A stretch of DNA of 64,000 nt, from positions 113,919 to 177,918 of the forward strand of contig NZ_JAGGPT010000001.1 of the NCBI RefSeq assembly GCF_018613715.1. Direction: 5' to 3'. Positions 42,826-52,107 of the stretch are shown piece by piece (the stretch's first letter is position 1; the number at the start of each line of letters is the position of its first letter). Below the pieces are notes generated by a model. That model did not search any database. It was not told the origin of the DNA and worked only from the letters and a program-made list of their open reading frames with translations. The translations under genes were made by a program, and so were the position numbers. The DNA is from Chryseobacterium sp. ISL-6. Lineage in GTDB: Bacteria; Bacteroidota; Bacteroidia; Flavobacteriales; Weeksellaceae.

Positions 42826-45654
42826 ATGAGTAAATCAACAGAATATATAGAAATTTACGGTGCTCGAGAGCATAATTTAAAAAATATAAACGTAAAAATT
42901 CCACGCAATGAATTGGTAGTAATTACCGGGCTTTCCGGCAGTGGAAAATCATCATTAGCTTTTGATACTATTTTCGCAGAAGGTCAGCGTCGTTATATTG
43001 AAACATTTTCAGCATATGCACGTCAATTTTTAGGAGGTTTGGAACGTCCTGATGTCGATAAGATCGAAGGGCTTTCTCCTGTAATTGCAATAGAGCAGAA
43101 GACCACTAATAAAAATCCACGTTCCACTGTAGGAACAGTTACTGAGCTTTATGATTATCTGCGTTTACTGTATGCAAGGGTGTCGGATGCTTATTCAATG
43201 GCTAGTGGAAAAAGATTGGTAAGCTATACGGAAGATCAGATCCTTGATACAATTAAGGAAAATTATAAAGGTGAAAAGATCATGCTGATGGCTCCGGTTG
43301 TTCGCTCGAGAAAAGGACATTACCATGAGCTTTTCGTACAGATGGCAAAAAAAGGCTATGGACAGGCAAGAATTGATGGTGAGCTGCAGGATATCGAATA
43401 TGATCTAAAGCTCGACCGTTATAAAACCCATGATATCGATATCGTTATTGACCGCTGGATTATTGGTGAAAGTGCCTCCGAAACCAGAATGGAGAAATCC
43501 CTGAGAACAGCGATGGAGATGGGGGAAGGAATTATTGGAATTCAAAAACTGGGAAGTACGGATATTGAATATTTCTCAAAGAATCTAATGGATGCGGAAA
43601 CAGGACATTCACTAGCATTACCGGAACCTAATACCTTTTCATTCAATTCCCCTAAAGGAAGCTGTCCGGATTGCAAAGGATTGGGAACTATTAAAAAGAT
43701 CAATACAGACTATTTTGTTGATAATCCAAAGTTGTCGATCAATCAGGGAGCTTTATTGCCTTTAGAAGATATTAAATCTAATAAATGGATTTTAGCACAG
43801 ATCAAGAATATTCTTGAGATCTTCGGTTTGGGTTTAACGACTGCAATGAAGGATATTCCTGAAGAGGCATTGGAATATATTTATCACGGCTGTCATAAAG
43901 AATTTAATAAAGACCTTAAATATGCAGGAATTACCAAGAAAATAAAAATCAATTTTGATGGGTTAATTCCTTTTATGGAAGAAATTATTGATGAGAAAGA
44001 ATCTTATGAAGGTGTTTTGCTGGAAAGACATTTTACTACTGAAGAGACTTGTCCTGAATGTAACGGAACCCGTTTACAGCCTTCAAGTTTAAGTTTTAAA
44101 ATTGATGGAAAAAATATTGCTGAGGTCAATGGTTTAAGTTTATCGGATCTGAAAGACTGGCTGCATGATATTAAAGACAAATTCTCAGAAAAAAATAAAA
44201 TTATTGCGTACGAAATTTTAAAGGAAATTGAAACCAGACTTCAGTTCTTGCTGGATGTAGGATTAGATTATTTAAGTTTAAGTAGGAGTTCCAAAACGCT
44301 TTCTGGAGGTGAATCTCAAAGGATCCGCCTGGCAACACAAATTGGTTCGCAACTGGTTAATGTCTTGTATATTCTGGATGAACCAAGTATCGGTCTCCAT
44401 CAGAGAGACAATGAAAGACTTATCAAATCATTAAAGAATCTTAGAGATATTGGTAATTCTGTTTTGGTTGTAGAGCATGACAAAGATATGATCCTTGAAG
44501 CTGATGAGGTATTGGATATCGGGCCAAGAGCTGGAAAATTTGGAGGTGAAATTCTTTGGCAGGGAAAACCGAAAGACCTGTTGAAGGCTGATACTATAAC
44601 AGCTGATTATATCAATGGAAAAAGAAAAATTGAAATTCCAGAACAAAGGAGAGTAGGAAACGGAAAAAATATTTTATTAAAAGGGGCTACTGGAAATAAC
44701 CTTAAAAATGTAACTCTTGATATTCCTTTAGGGAAATTAGTGGTTGTAACAGGAATTTCAGGAAGTGGAAAATCTTCCTTGATTAATGGTACCTTATATC
44801 CAATCCTTAACAAACATTTTTACAGAGCAGTTCAGGAGCCTTTACCATATAAAAAAATTGAGGGTCTGGAAAATATCGACAAAATAGTAGATGTAGACCA
44901 AGCTCCGATCGGAAGAACACCTCGATCAAATCCTGCAACCTATACGGGAATGTTCACAGATATCAGAAATCTTTTCGCTGAATTACCGGAAAGTAAAATT
45001 CGTGGTTATAAGCCAGGGAGATTTTCTTTTAATGTAAAAGGTGGAAGATGTGAAACCTGTCAAGGTGGTGGACTGAAGGTAATTGAGATGAACTTCTTAC
45101 CGGATGTTTATGTTCATTGTGAAACCTGCAACGGAAAACGCTTCAACAGGGAAACCCTTGAAGTTCGTTATAAAGGAAAATCTATTTCTGATGTATTGGA
45201 TATGACAATTGATGAAGCAGTAGATTTCTTCCAGCCAATTCCTAAAATTTTTAGCAGAGTTAAAACACTGCAAGATGTTGGTTTGGGCTATATCACAATG
45301 GGGCAACAGTCAACAACCCTTTCCGGAGGAGAGGCTCAGCGTATTAAACTGGCCACAGAACTGGCGAAGAGACAAACAGGAAATACACTTTACATTCTGG
45401 ATGAACCTACAACGGGATTACATTTTGAAGACGTTAAAATATTAATGGATGCAATCAACCAACTGGTTGAGCTTGGAAATTCGTTTATTATTATTGAACA
45501 TAATATGGATGTGATTAAACTGGCTGATCATATTATTGATGTTGGTCCGGAAGGAGGGAAACATGGTGGACAAATTGTTGCTCAGGGAACTCCCGAGGAA
45601 ATTATCAAGTCTAAGAAAAGTTTGACAGGGAAGTTTTTGAAGAAAGAATTCTAA
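42826..45654 (+). CDS. uvrA: Excinuclease ABC subunit A
   Basis: 942 aa, full length. Two ABC modules: Walker [13 protein letters not shown] near residue 31 and [10 protein letters not shown] near 643, with [12 protein letters not shown] and [12 protein letters not shown] signatures and two ILDEP Walker B motifs. Zinc modules [14 protein letters not shown] and CETCQGGG. UvrA finds bulky DNA damage and loads UvrB in nucleotide excision repair. Single gene; uvrB and uvrC are not in the window. Confidence 0.96.
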   Translation: MSKSTEYIEIYGAREHNLKNINVKIPRNELVVITGLSGSGKSSLAFDTIFAEGQRRYIETFSAYARQFLGGLERPDVDKIEGLSPVIAIEQKTTNKNPRSTVGTVTELYDYLRLLYARVSDAYSMASGKRLVSYTEDQILDTIKENYKGEKIMLMAPVVRSRKGHYHELFVQMAKKGYGQARIDGELQDIEYDLKLDRYKTHDIDIVIDRWIIGESASETRMEKSLRTAMEMGEGIIGIQKLGSTDIEYFSKNLMDAETGHSLALPEPNTFSFNSPKGSCPDCKGLGTIKKINTDYFVDNPKLSINQGALLPLEDIKSNKWILAQIKNILEIFGLGLTTAMKDIPEEALEYIYHGCHKEFNKDLKYAGITKKIKINFDGLIPFMEEIIDEKESYEGVLLERHFTTEETCPECNGTRLQPSSLSFKIDGKNIAEVNGLSLSDLKDWLHDIKDKFSEKNKIIAYEILKEIETRLQFLLDVGLDYLSLSRSSKTLSGGESQRIRLATQIGSQLVNVLYILDEPSIGLHQRDNERLIKSLKNLRDIGNSVLVVEHDKDMILEADEVLDIGPRAGKFGGEILWQGKPKDLLKADTITADYINGKRKIEIPEQRRVGNGKNILLKGATGNNLKNVTLDIPLGKLVVVTGISGSGKSSLINGTLYPILNKHFYRAVQEPLPYKKIEGLENIDKIVDVDQAPIGRTPRSNPATYTGMFTDIRNLFAELPESKIRGYKPGRFSFNVKGGRCETCQGGGLKVIEMNFLPDVYVHCETCNGKRFNRETLEVRYKGKSISDVLDMTIDEAVDFFQPIPKIFSRVKTLQDVGLGYITMGQQSTTLSGGEAQRIKLATELAKRQTGNTLYILDEPTTGLHFEDVKILMDAINQLVELGNSFIIIEHNMDVIKLADHIIDVGPEGGKHGGQIVAQGTPEEIIKSKKSLTGKFLKKEF

Positions 45655-45715
45655 TACCTATACTTCGTATTGAAAAAAGTTAAATATGTGATTTAAAAGT
45701 ATTACAATAATGACT

Positions 45716-45751
45716 AAAAAAGGCTGAACCGATAAAGTTTGGTCTTTTTTT
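45716..45751 (+). terminator. Rho-independent terminator after uvrA
   Basis: AAAAAAGGCTGAAC pairs, with three G-U pairs, with GTTTGGTCTTTTTT. Confidence 0.75.
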
Positions 45752-45939
45752 ATAATCTAATTCGAAGTCCAATATTAATTTTTTAATTATTTTAAAAGTT
45801 TAATATACTGGATATCAGTTATTTGTGTTCTAATATTAACTCAATGTTAATTAAATGTGAATTTAATATGAATTATTTTTAATAACTTCGGGTAAGAAAT
45901 ACAAACTAATGTAATTATAATATTTAAAACCATACAGTT

Positions 45940-46335
45940 ATGAAAAATAAAATTCAAATATTTATAGCTTCACTTTTCGTTTTGGGATTTATTTCAATGA
46001 ATACTTTTAAAGCACAGACTAACAATACTAATGTAATTCAGGAGATTCAATTGAATAAGAATGATACGTTCAGTGACATAAGAAATGAATTATTAGATAA
46101 CTTCGATTTTACGAATTACGAATATAAACAAGGAGTTGTCAATTCAGAGGTAAAATTCGATATTACAGAAAATGGAAAGATCGTGAACGTTCACTCTACA
46201 GGTGATTGCAAAAATGTAAGTAAAGAAATTGAAAATGTTTTAACTAACCTTAAAATAAATCGCAAAAATTTTAATGAAAATATGATGGCTTATACCTATG
46301 TGATGCCAGTAACGGTTGAGATAGATAACAGGTAA
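45940..46335 (+). CDS. Small exported protein, TonB-C-terminus-like
   Basis: 131 aa with signal-peptide-like start MKNKIQIFIASLFVLGFISMNTFKAQ. The region VVNSEVKFDITENGKIVNVHSTGDCKNVSKEIENVL resembles the TonB C-terminal fold found in many small flavobacterial exported proteins, but no transmembrane anchor/proline linker of a true TonB is present. Function unknown. It precedes the double-glycine peptide gene by 147 bp. Confidence 0.62.
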   Translation: MKNKIQIFIASLFVLGFISMNTFKAQTNNTNVIQEIQLNKNDTFSDIRNELLDNFDFTNYEYKQGVVNSEVKFDITENGKIVNVHSTGDCKNVSKEIENVLTNLKINRKNFNENMMAYTYVMPVTVEIDNR

Positions 46336-46482
46336 AATTCATAAAACATTTATATAGGTTTAGGCAAATTCTCTATAATTTTTGTTTTTAAGATGCAAAT
46401 AGTGAAAATTTTCCACAAAAATTTGTAATAAACTAATTGGTTTTTCGTTTTAAATTTAGCCAACTATTAAAATTAAAACAAT

Positions 46483-46617
46483 ATGAAAAATTTAAAGAAA
46501 CTTAACAAGCAAGAATTAAAATCAGTGTATGGAGGAGAGCCTAAAAAGTACTGTGTATACTGCGAAAGATTAAATAAGACAGTTTGTAGCGAAGTTCCAA
46601 TCGCTCAGTGTCCTTAA
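46483..46617 (+). CDS. Double-glycine-leader cysteine-rich peptide (bacteriocin-like)
   Basis: 44 codons. The leader MKNLKKLNKQELKSVYGG has the hydrophobic/charged pattern and GG end of bacteriocin-type leaders cut by C39 peptidase ABC exporters. The predicted 26-residue core (EPKKYCVYCERLN...) has four Cys: C24, C27, C35 and C43, with a CxxC pair. Such short peptides are common in Chryseobacterium and called bacteriocin-like. No exporter, modifying enzyme or clear immunity gene is adjacent, so the activity is unknown. A terminator follows at once, which supports a real transcription unit. Confidence 0.75.
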   Translation: MKNLKKLNKQELKSVYGGEPKKYCVYCERLNKTVCSEVPIAQCP

Positions 46618-46624
46618 AAAACTT

Positions 46625-46650
46625 AAGCTGCTAGAAATAGCAGCTTTTTT
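46625..46650. terminator. Bidirectional terminator
   Basis: AAGCTGCTA pairs with TAGCAGCTT, then Ts; it separates the peptide gene from the opposing lipoprotein gene. Confidence 0.88.
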
Positions 46651-47212
46651 ATTGTTCTAAATTTTCTTCAGCATAAGAAATAAATCCTTCCAAACTATTT
46701 TTAAGATCTGTAGCGGTACTGATAGAATTATTAAATATTATATTGTCAATTTTCCAATGCTTGTCATCTGTGTTAATTAAATGTATAGTATCAGTCCATA
46801 TAATTTGAGGGGATACCTTATCATACTCAAAATCAACAGAAACATTTGCTCTATTAGCAATGATATCAACCGATTTTATTTTGTAAGTCGTATATCCTTC
46901 ATATAAACTTGAGAAAACTTCCCCTTCTAATATTAAAGGCTTATCCGTTGGATGAGCACTGCTTTTTACTTTTTCAATATCTGCTTTTGAAACACTAATT
47001 GCTTTTTTTATTACATCTTCCAGATCAGAAGAAAATAGATCCTTTTGAAGCGGGCGATCATAAAGGGTTTCATTAGAACGACTATACAAAGTGTATAGTT
47101 TATTTACTTTTTCTCTGATTTCGGGTTCTGCAGATTCTTTTTTATAATCCTGATGATTTTTACAGCTGAGTAATACTAAGAAAATACTTAGATAGAAGAA
47201 TAGCGCTTTCAT
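46649..47212 (-). CDS. Lipoprotein, unknown (possibly DUF3828-like)
   Basis: 187 aa. Signal MKALFFYLSIFLVLLSC with lipobox Cys17. The mature part has YDRPLQKDLFSSDLEDVI and LEGEVFSSLYEGYTTYKI followed by DKHWKIDNIIF, resembling NTF2-like DUF3828 proteins. It is transcribed toward the double-glycine peptide gene and shares its terminator. An immunity role is possible but has no direct support. Confidence 0.62.
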   Translation of the reverse strand: MKALFFYLSIFLVLLSCKNHQDYKKESAEPEIREKVNKLYTLYSRSNETLYDRPLQKDLFSSDLEDVIKKAISVSKADIEKVKSSAHPTDKPLILEGEVFSSLYEGYTTYKIKSVDIIANRANVSVDFEYDKVSPQIIWTDTIHLINTDDKHWKIDNIIFNNSISTATDLKNSLEGFISYAEENLEQ

Positions 47213-47330
47213 TATTGTGTTTTTTAAGGATATAAGGTCCTGAAATTGAGTATCAAAGTTTGTACCAATTTATAGATGGTCAAAAAGAAGATGATTGAAA
47301 ATTTACTTCGATATTTTAAGATTTCTTTAC

Positions 47331-47338
47331 TACATTTG
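47331..47338 (+). promoter_or_regulatory. -7 box for the DUF421 gene
   Basis: TACATTTG, 18 bp before the GTG start at 47357. Confidence 0.45.
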
Positions 47339-47356
47339 AATAGATAAAAAATATCT

Positions 47357-47869
47357 GTGGATCCTATTCTTAATGTTGTTGTTCGTTCCCTTTGCGTTTA
47401 CCTTTTCATGGTAATTGCAATCCGTTTATTTGGTAAAAATCAACTTTCTCAGCTTAATGCAGGAGATGTTGTGTTATTACTTCTTATTTCCAATGCAGTA
47501 CAAAATGCCATGGTGGGACCTGATACATCTCTCCAGGGAGGGCTTATCGCTGCACTTGTGCTTTTCGCAGCTAATTTTATCTTAAAAAGATTAATGTTTG
47601 CAAACCCGTCCTTCGAAACTTTTATGGAGGAAGATCCGGTGATTTTAATAAGGGATGGTGAAGTAGATCAAAAAGCGCTTGATAAAGTGAAAATTACTAA
47701 GGGAGAATTAGAAGAGGCAATAAGAGAGCATGGTGTGGAAAAGATAGAAAATGTAAAACTATCCGTTCTTGAAGTTGATGGAAATATAAGTGTTGTCTCA
47801 GAAGATGGTCAAACAAAACAAACTCATTATTCAAGAATAAAACGAAAAAATAAAAGAAAATATCTTTAA
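47357..47869 (+). CDS. DUF421 (YetF-like) membrane protein
   Basis: 170 aa from a GTG start; no upstream ATG is in frame, and the N-terminus lines up with family members. Three transmembrane helices (IAIRLFGKNQLSQL, VVLLLLISNAVQNAMVG, LIAALVLFAANFIL) are followed by a cytosolic domain with DPVILIRDGEVD. B. subtilis YetF and SpoVA-type relatives have unclear functions. It starts 18 bp after a -7 box; a GNAT gene follows 5 bp after its stop. Confidence 0.82.
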   Translation: MDPILNVVVRSLCVYLFMVIAIRLFGKNQLSQLNAGDVVLLLLISNAVQNAMVGPDTSLQGGLIAALVLFAANFILKRLMFANPSFETFMEEDPVILIRDGEVDQKALDKVKITKGELEEAIREHGVEKIENVKLSVLEVDGNISVVSEDGQTKQTHYSRIKRKNKRKYL

Positions 47870-47874
47870 ATAAA

Positions 47875-48375
47875 ATGAACTACGAAATCAGAGAAATGCT
47901 TCCCAGTGACGAAGTACGTGTTTTAGAAATATTTCAGCAAGGAATAGATGGCGGAATTGCTACTTTTGAAACCGAGGCTCCCAATAGAGAAGTTTGGAAC
48001 ACAGAATTTTTTAACGACTGCAGATGGATTTTGGAAAATGAAAATAATGAGGTAGTTGGTTGGGCAGCCTTAAAACCAGTAAGTAAAAGAGAATGTTTTA
48101 AAGGAGTTGCGGAAGTAAGCATTTATTTTGACGTTAATTACCAGGGAAAGGGTTTAGGGTCAGTATTACTTAAAAAGATGATTTTAGACAGCGAAAGCCA
48201 TGGTTTCTGGACCTTACAGTCTAATATATTTCCTGAAAATGAAGCATCCATAAAATTCCATCAGAAAAATGGATTCAGAACAGTAGGAATTCGTAAAAAA
48301 GTTGGAAAACTAAATGGAGAATGGAAAGATCTTGTTATGCTTGAAAAAAGAAGCGAGACAGTAGGTTTTGACTAA
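47875..48375 (+). CDS. GNAT N-acetyltransferase (phosphinothricin acetyltransferase-like)
   Basis: 166 aa. The acetyl-CoA loop NYQGKGLGSVLLKKMI contains the Q/RxxGxG/A motif; IFQQGIDGGIATFET and GWAALKPVSKRE match the PAT/YncA subgroup. It would N-acetylate an amino acid-like or amine substrate. Translation is probably coupled to the DUF421 gene. Confidence 0.87.
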   Translation: MNYEIREMLPSDEVRVLEIFQQGIDGGIATFETEAPNREVWNTEFFNDCRWILENENNEVVGWAALKPVSKRECFKGVAEVSIYFDVNYQGKGLGSVLLKKMILDSESHGFWTLQSNIFPENEASIKFHQKNGFRTVGIRKKVGKLNGEWKDLVMLEKRSETVGFD

Positions 48376-48378
48376 AAT

Positions 48379-48407
48379 TAAGATATTAATATTCTCTTAA
48401 TATCTTA
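48379..48407 (+). other. Inverted repeat, terminator or upstream activator site
   Basis: TAAGATATTAA (48379-48389) pairs perfectly with TTAATATCTTA (48397-48407). No T run follows. It lies about 40 bp before a sigma-54-like promoter, where an enhancer-binding protein could act. Confidence 0.5.
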
Positions 48408-48430
48408 TCTCTGCTATGTGAATTCGATCT

Positions 48431-48446
48431 TTGGCACCAACCTTGT
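48431..48446 (+). promoter_or_regulatory. Sigma-54-type promoter 1
   Basis: TTGGCAC-N5-TTGT: GG at 48433-48434 and GT at 48445-48446, 12 bp apart as in -24/-12 promoters (consensus TGGCAC-N5-TTGC). Expected start about 48458. Confidence 0.65.
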
Positions 48447-48479
48447 TTATTTTCATACGAAATTTGAAACAATGAAAAT

Positions 48480-48722
48480 ATGAAAGGTTTAATAAAAGTA
48501 GTGGGAGTAGTTTCTCTGGGTTTTATGCTGTCTAGCTGTACCGTGCAGGAGCAACACTATCATGGTAGGAGGGGATTGCCACCAGGGCAGGCAAAAAAGG
48601 TGTATGGCGGAAGTGCCAGATATTATGCGCCAGGCCAGGTTAAGAAGAGGGTATACTACTATGAATATGATGATAGAGGTCATAACAAACATAGAGGACA
48701 TAAAAAACATCACAGAGATTAA
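48480..48722 (+). CDS. Small His/Tyr-rich lipoprotein
   Basis: 80 aa. Signal MKGLIKVVGVVSLGFMLSSC gives a lipobox with Cys20. The mature part has two GLPPGQAKKVYGGSARYY/APGQVKKR-like short units and a C-terminus rich in His, Lys and Arg (HNKHRGHKKHHRD), suggesting metal or polyanion binding. Related proteins are sometimes labelled quinol oxidase subunit 4, a label I do not support. It is probably transcribed by sigma-54 RNA polymerase. Confidence 0.75.
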   Translation: MKGLIKVVGVVSLGFMLSSCTVQEQHYHGRRGLPPGQAKKVYGGSARYYAPGQVKKRVYYYEYDDRGHNKHRGHKKHHRD

Positions 48723-48733
48723 TATCTTATAAT

Positions 48734-48758
48734 AGCCCTGATTTTACGGGGCTTTTTT
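48734..48758 (+). terminator. Rho-independent terminator
   Basis: AGCCC pairs with GGGCT around a 9-nt loop, then Ts. Confidence 0.75.
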
Positions 48759-48794
48759 CGTTGGCAGTTAAAAGCTATATTTTAATTTAACTTT

Positions 48795-48810
48795 TTGGCA
48801 CTCGGATTGT
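48795..48810 (+). promoter_or_regulatory. Sigma-54-type promoter 2
   Basis: TTGGCAC-N5-TTGT with GG at 48797-48798 and GT at 48809-48810, 12 bp apart. Expected start about 48822. Confidence 0.65.
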
Positions 48811-48842
48811 TTGTATTAGTTTGAATCATAAAGAATAAAAAT

Positions 48843-48953
48843 ATGAAAACCTTAACTAAAATTATCGGAGTATTGGCTTTGGTTGGTGTGTTGGCTTCAT
48901 GTTTACCTCACCCTCCTGCGCCTCCAAAACCACCGCATCATCCAACAAGATAA
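48843..48953 (+). CDS. 36-residue proline-rich lipoprotein
   Basis: ATG at 48843, stop at 48951. Signal MKTLTKIIGVLALVGVLASC ends with Cys20; the mature tail is only 17 residues (LPHPPAPPKPPHHPTR plus Cys), nearly all Pro and His. Its start (MK.L.KI.GV..L) is very similar to the previous lipoprotein's, and it has the same kind of promoter and its own terminator, so the pair is likely a duplication or co-selected set. Function unknown. Confidence 0.68.
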   Translation: MKTLTKIIGVLALVGVLASCLPHPPAPPKPPHHPTR

Positions 48954-48990
48954 AAAGAAACTCTTTTTGATTTAAAAATCAAAAAAATGA

Positions 48991-49018
48991 AAGGCCCTGA
49001 AATTTCAGGGCCTTTTTT
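48991..49018. terminator. Perfect palindromic bidirectional terminator
   Basis: AAGGCCCTGAAATTTCAGGGCCTT with A and T runs on either side. Serves the small lipoprotein gene and the opposing DUF4286 gene. Confidence 0.93.
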
Positions 49019-49019
49019 A

Positions 49020-49334
49020 TTAAAGTCTGGTTTTCTTTGGATTTAAAAAAGTGTTGAAGATCATAACTTCCTGTCCAAATTGTTTCTCTATTCTCTCAGA
49101 GATGTTTAAGAGCTCACTCTCAATAAAATCTGTTCGCAATTCATCATTGTCAAATATTAAAAGAAGGTTGTAGTTTTTTCCATCCTCAATATAATCACTG
49201 TCTACTTCGGAAAGAATATATTTGCTGACATCCATCAGATTTTCAGTCATTAAAACCAATGTCTCGTCCATATAATTTTCCCATTCTTCCAGATTGTTTT
49301 TCGTGCAGTGGAAAGTTATACTTAATACGCTCAT
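49020..49334 (-). CDS. DUF4286 family protein
   Basis: 104 aa with no signal peptide. A ferredoxin-like fold is suggested: LSITFHCTKNNLEEWENYM, YILSEVDSDYIEDGKNYNLLLIF and FIESELLNISERIEKQFGQEVMIFNTFLNP, conserved in Bacteroidota. Function unknown. Convergent with the lipoprotein gene, divergent from gyrA. Confidence 0.82.
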   Translation of the reverse strand: MSVLSITFHCTKNNLEEWENYMDETLVLMTENLMDVSKYILSEVDSDYIEDGKNYNLLLIFDNDELRTDFIESELLNISERIEKQFGQEVMIFNTFLNPKKTRL

Positions 49335-49482
49335 ATTTTAAGAATTTTTAAGATTTTGTGGATAAATTCTACTACAAAAATCGGTAAAAATTTCGTAAAT
49401 TAGCCCGTTAATAAAAAACCAAAATAAATAATTTTCAGACTCACAGCTAAAAGTCTGACTGTCATTATAATAAAATTTGTTT

Positions 49483-52083
49483 ATGCAAAAAGAAGGAGAA
49501 AGACTAATTCCTATCAACATTGTTGATGAAATGAAGTCATCTTATATCGATTATTCGATGTCAGTTATCGTTTCAAGAGCGTTACCTGACGTAAGAGATG
49601 GCTTAAAACCCGTTCATAGAAGAGTACTTTATGGTATGTATGGATTGGGGGTTTTTTCTAATAGAAAATACTTAAAATCTGCGAGAATTGTTGGAGATGT
49701 TTTAGGTAAATATCATCCACATGGAGACTCTTCTGTATATGATGCAATGGTTAGAATGGCACAGCCTTGGAGTTTACGATATCCTCAGGTTGATGGTCAG
49801 GGTAACTTTGGATCTATGGATGGTGACCCACCGGCGGCAATGCGTTATACTGAAGCCAGACTAAAGAAAATTTCTGATGATATACTTTCAGACTTGGACA
49901 AAGAAACTGTTGATTTTCAGAATAACTTTGATGATAGCATGACGGAACCTACCGTGATGCCTACAAAAATTCCAAATCTTTTAGTTAATGGAACTTCTGG
50001 TATCGCTGTTGGGATGGCAACGAATATGGCGCCGCATAACTTATCGGAAGCTGTAGATGCAATCACGGCATACATTGATAATAAGGAAATTACCATTGAT
50101 GAATTGATGCAGCATATCATTGCTCCTGATTTTCCAACAGGTGGGATTATTTATGGGTACGATGGGGTGAGAGATGCGTTCCACACAGGAAGAGGAAGGG
50201 TTGTTCTTAGAGCGAAAGTTAATTTCGAAGAAATAGGAAACAGAAATGCTATTATCGTTACTGAAATTCCTTATCAGGTAAATAAAGCAGAAATGATCGC
50301 CAGAACAGCTGAACTGGTTAAAGATGAGAAAATTCCTGGAATTTATGAGATAAGAGATGAATCCGACAGAAAAGGTCTTCGTATCGTTTATGAATTAAAG
50401 AATGATGCGATTCCTAATGTAGTATTGAACTTATTATATAAATATACTTCACTTCAGACCTCTTTTAGTGTTAATAATATTGCTTTGGTACATGGTAGAC
50501 CTGAGCAGTTGAACTTAAAAGATATTATCCATCATTTTGTAGAACACAGACATGAGGTGGTTATCAGAAGAACTCAGTATGAGCTTAAGAAAGCTAAGGA
50601 AAGAGCACATATCTTAGAGGGCTTCATGAAAGTGATAGGCACTCAGGATTCATTGGATAAAGCTATCTCAATTATCCGTCACAGTGCAAATCCCCAAGCT
50701 GCTAAAGAAGGCTTAATTCAGGAGTTTGATCTTTCTGAAATTCAGGCTCAGGCAATTCTTGATCTTCGTTTGGCTCGTTTAACGGGAATGGAACTTGATA
50801 AGATCCGCGATGAGTACGATGCTATCATGAAAGAAATTCAGAATTTAGAAGATATTTTAGCAAACGAAAGCAGAAGATTCGAAATTATTAAAGAAGAATT
50901 ACTTGAAGTAAAAGAGAAATACGGTGACGAAAGAAGAACTGAAATAGATTATTCAGGAGGAGAAATGTCAATTGAAGATATTATTCCGAATGATGCTGTG
51001 GTTCTTACTATTTCTCATGCTGGATATATCAAAAGAACTTCTCTTTCGGAATATAAAATTCAAAGTAGAGGTGGTGTAGGAAACAGAGCAGCTACGACAA
51101 GAGATGAAGATTTCTTAGAGTATATTGTTTCTGCAACCAATCACCAGTATATGTTATTCTTTACGGAAAAAGGAAAATGTTATTGGTTAAGGGTATTTGA
51201 AATTCCTGAAGGTTCTAAAACAGCAAAAGGCAGAGCAGTTCAGAATTTGATCAATATTGAGCCGGATGATAAGATTAAAGCATACATCCGTACTAACGAT
51301 CTTAAAGATACTGAGTATATAAATCAAATGAGCGTTGTGATGATTACTAAAAATGGTACCATCAAAAAAACGTCTCTCGAAGCATATTCAAGACCAAGAG
51401 TAAATGGTATCAATGCTATTGAGATCAGAGATAATGACCAGTTGTTAGGCGCATGGTTAACGAATGGTACTTCACAGATTATGATTGCTACTAAAAATGG
51501 TAAATGTATCCGTTTCCCAGAAGAAAAAGTAAGAGAAGTAGGAAGGGGTTCTATTGGGGTTCGTGGTATTACTATGGAGGATAGTGATGAGGTAATTGGT
51601 ATGATTGTTGTGAACGATGTAGAAAATGAAACCGTTTTAGTAGTTTCTGAAAAAGGATACGGTAAGAGAACTGCCGTTGAAGATTATAGAATTACCAACA
51701 GAGGTGGAAAAGGAGTTATCACGCTGAATATTACTGAAAAAACCGGAAATCTTATCGCAATTCAGAACGTAACAGATGAAGATGGATTAATGATTATCAA
51801 TAAATCTGGTGTTGCAATCCGTATGAATATGGATGAAATGAGAGTAATGGGTAGAAATACTCAGGGAGTGAGAATGATCAATCTTAAGAAAAATGATGAA
51901 ATTGCAGCAATTGCAAAAGTAGCTATGGATAAAGATGTAGAGGAAGAATTAGAGGAAAATTTAGAAGGAGCGGAAACTACGCAAGATAGCGGTACAGAAG
52001 CAAATGTAACACCACAATTAGAGAATAATTCAGAAAATGATAAACCAGCAGAAGACGCTGAAAATTCTGATTCTGAAGAATAA
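49483..52083 (+). CDS. gyrA: DNA gyrase subunit A
   Basis: 866 aa from the ATG at 49483; a TTG two codons upstream is less likely. Catalytic Tyr122 (AAMRYTEAR), breakage-reunion domain to about residue 500, and a six-bladed C-terminal wrapping domain with a GyrA box (RGGKG-type, near '[10 protein letters not shown]'). The QRDR reads [10 protein letters not shown] with Ser83 and Asp87, as in quinolone-sensitive E. coli. The C-terminus is acidic (last ~40 residues, E/D/N-rich). A TPR gene follows 24 bp later. Confidence 0.95.
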   Translation: MQKEGERLIPINIVDEMKSSYIDYSMSVIVSRALPDVRDGLKPVHRRVLYGMYGLGVFSNRKYLKSARIVGDVLGKYHPHGDSSVYDAMVRMAQPWSLRYPQVDGQGNFGSMDGDPPAAMRYTEARLKKISDDILSDLDKETVDFQNNFDDSMTEPTVMPTKIPNLLVNGTSGIAVGMATNMAPHNLSEAVDAITAYIDNKEITIDELMQHIIAPDFPTGGIIYGYDGVRDAFHTGRGRVVLRAKVNFEEIGNRNAIIVTEIPYQVNKAEMIARTAELVKDEKIPGIYEIRDESDRKGLRIVYELKNDAIPNVVLNLLYKYTSLQTSFSVNNIALVHGRPEQLNLKDIIHHFVEHRHEVVIRRTQYELKKAKERAHILEGFMKVIGTQDSLDKAISIIRHSANPQAAKEGLIQEFDLSEIQAQAILDLRLARLTGMELDKIRDEYDAIMKEIQNLEDILANESRRFEIIKEELLEVKEKYGDERRTEIDYSGGEMSIEDIIPNDAVVLTISHAGYIKRTSLSEYKIQSRGGVGNRAATTRDEDFLEYIVSATNHQYMLFFTEKGKCYWLRVFEIPEGSKTAKGRAVQNLINIEPDDKIKAYIRTNDLKDTEYINQMSVVMITKNGTIKKTSLEAYSRPRVNGINAIEIRDNDQLLGAWLTNGTSQIMIATKNGKCIRFPEEKVREVGRGSIGVRGITMEDSDEVIGMIVVNDVENETVLVVSEKGYGKRTAVEDYRITNRGGKGVITLNITEKTGNLIAIQNVTDEDGLMIINKSGVAIRMNMDEMRVMGRNTQGVRMINLKKNDEIAAIAKVAMDKDVEEELEENLEGAETTQDSGTEANVTPQLENNSENDKPAEDAENSDSEE

Positions 52084-52107
52084 ATGTAAATAAAATAAAT
52101 TCTGATT

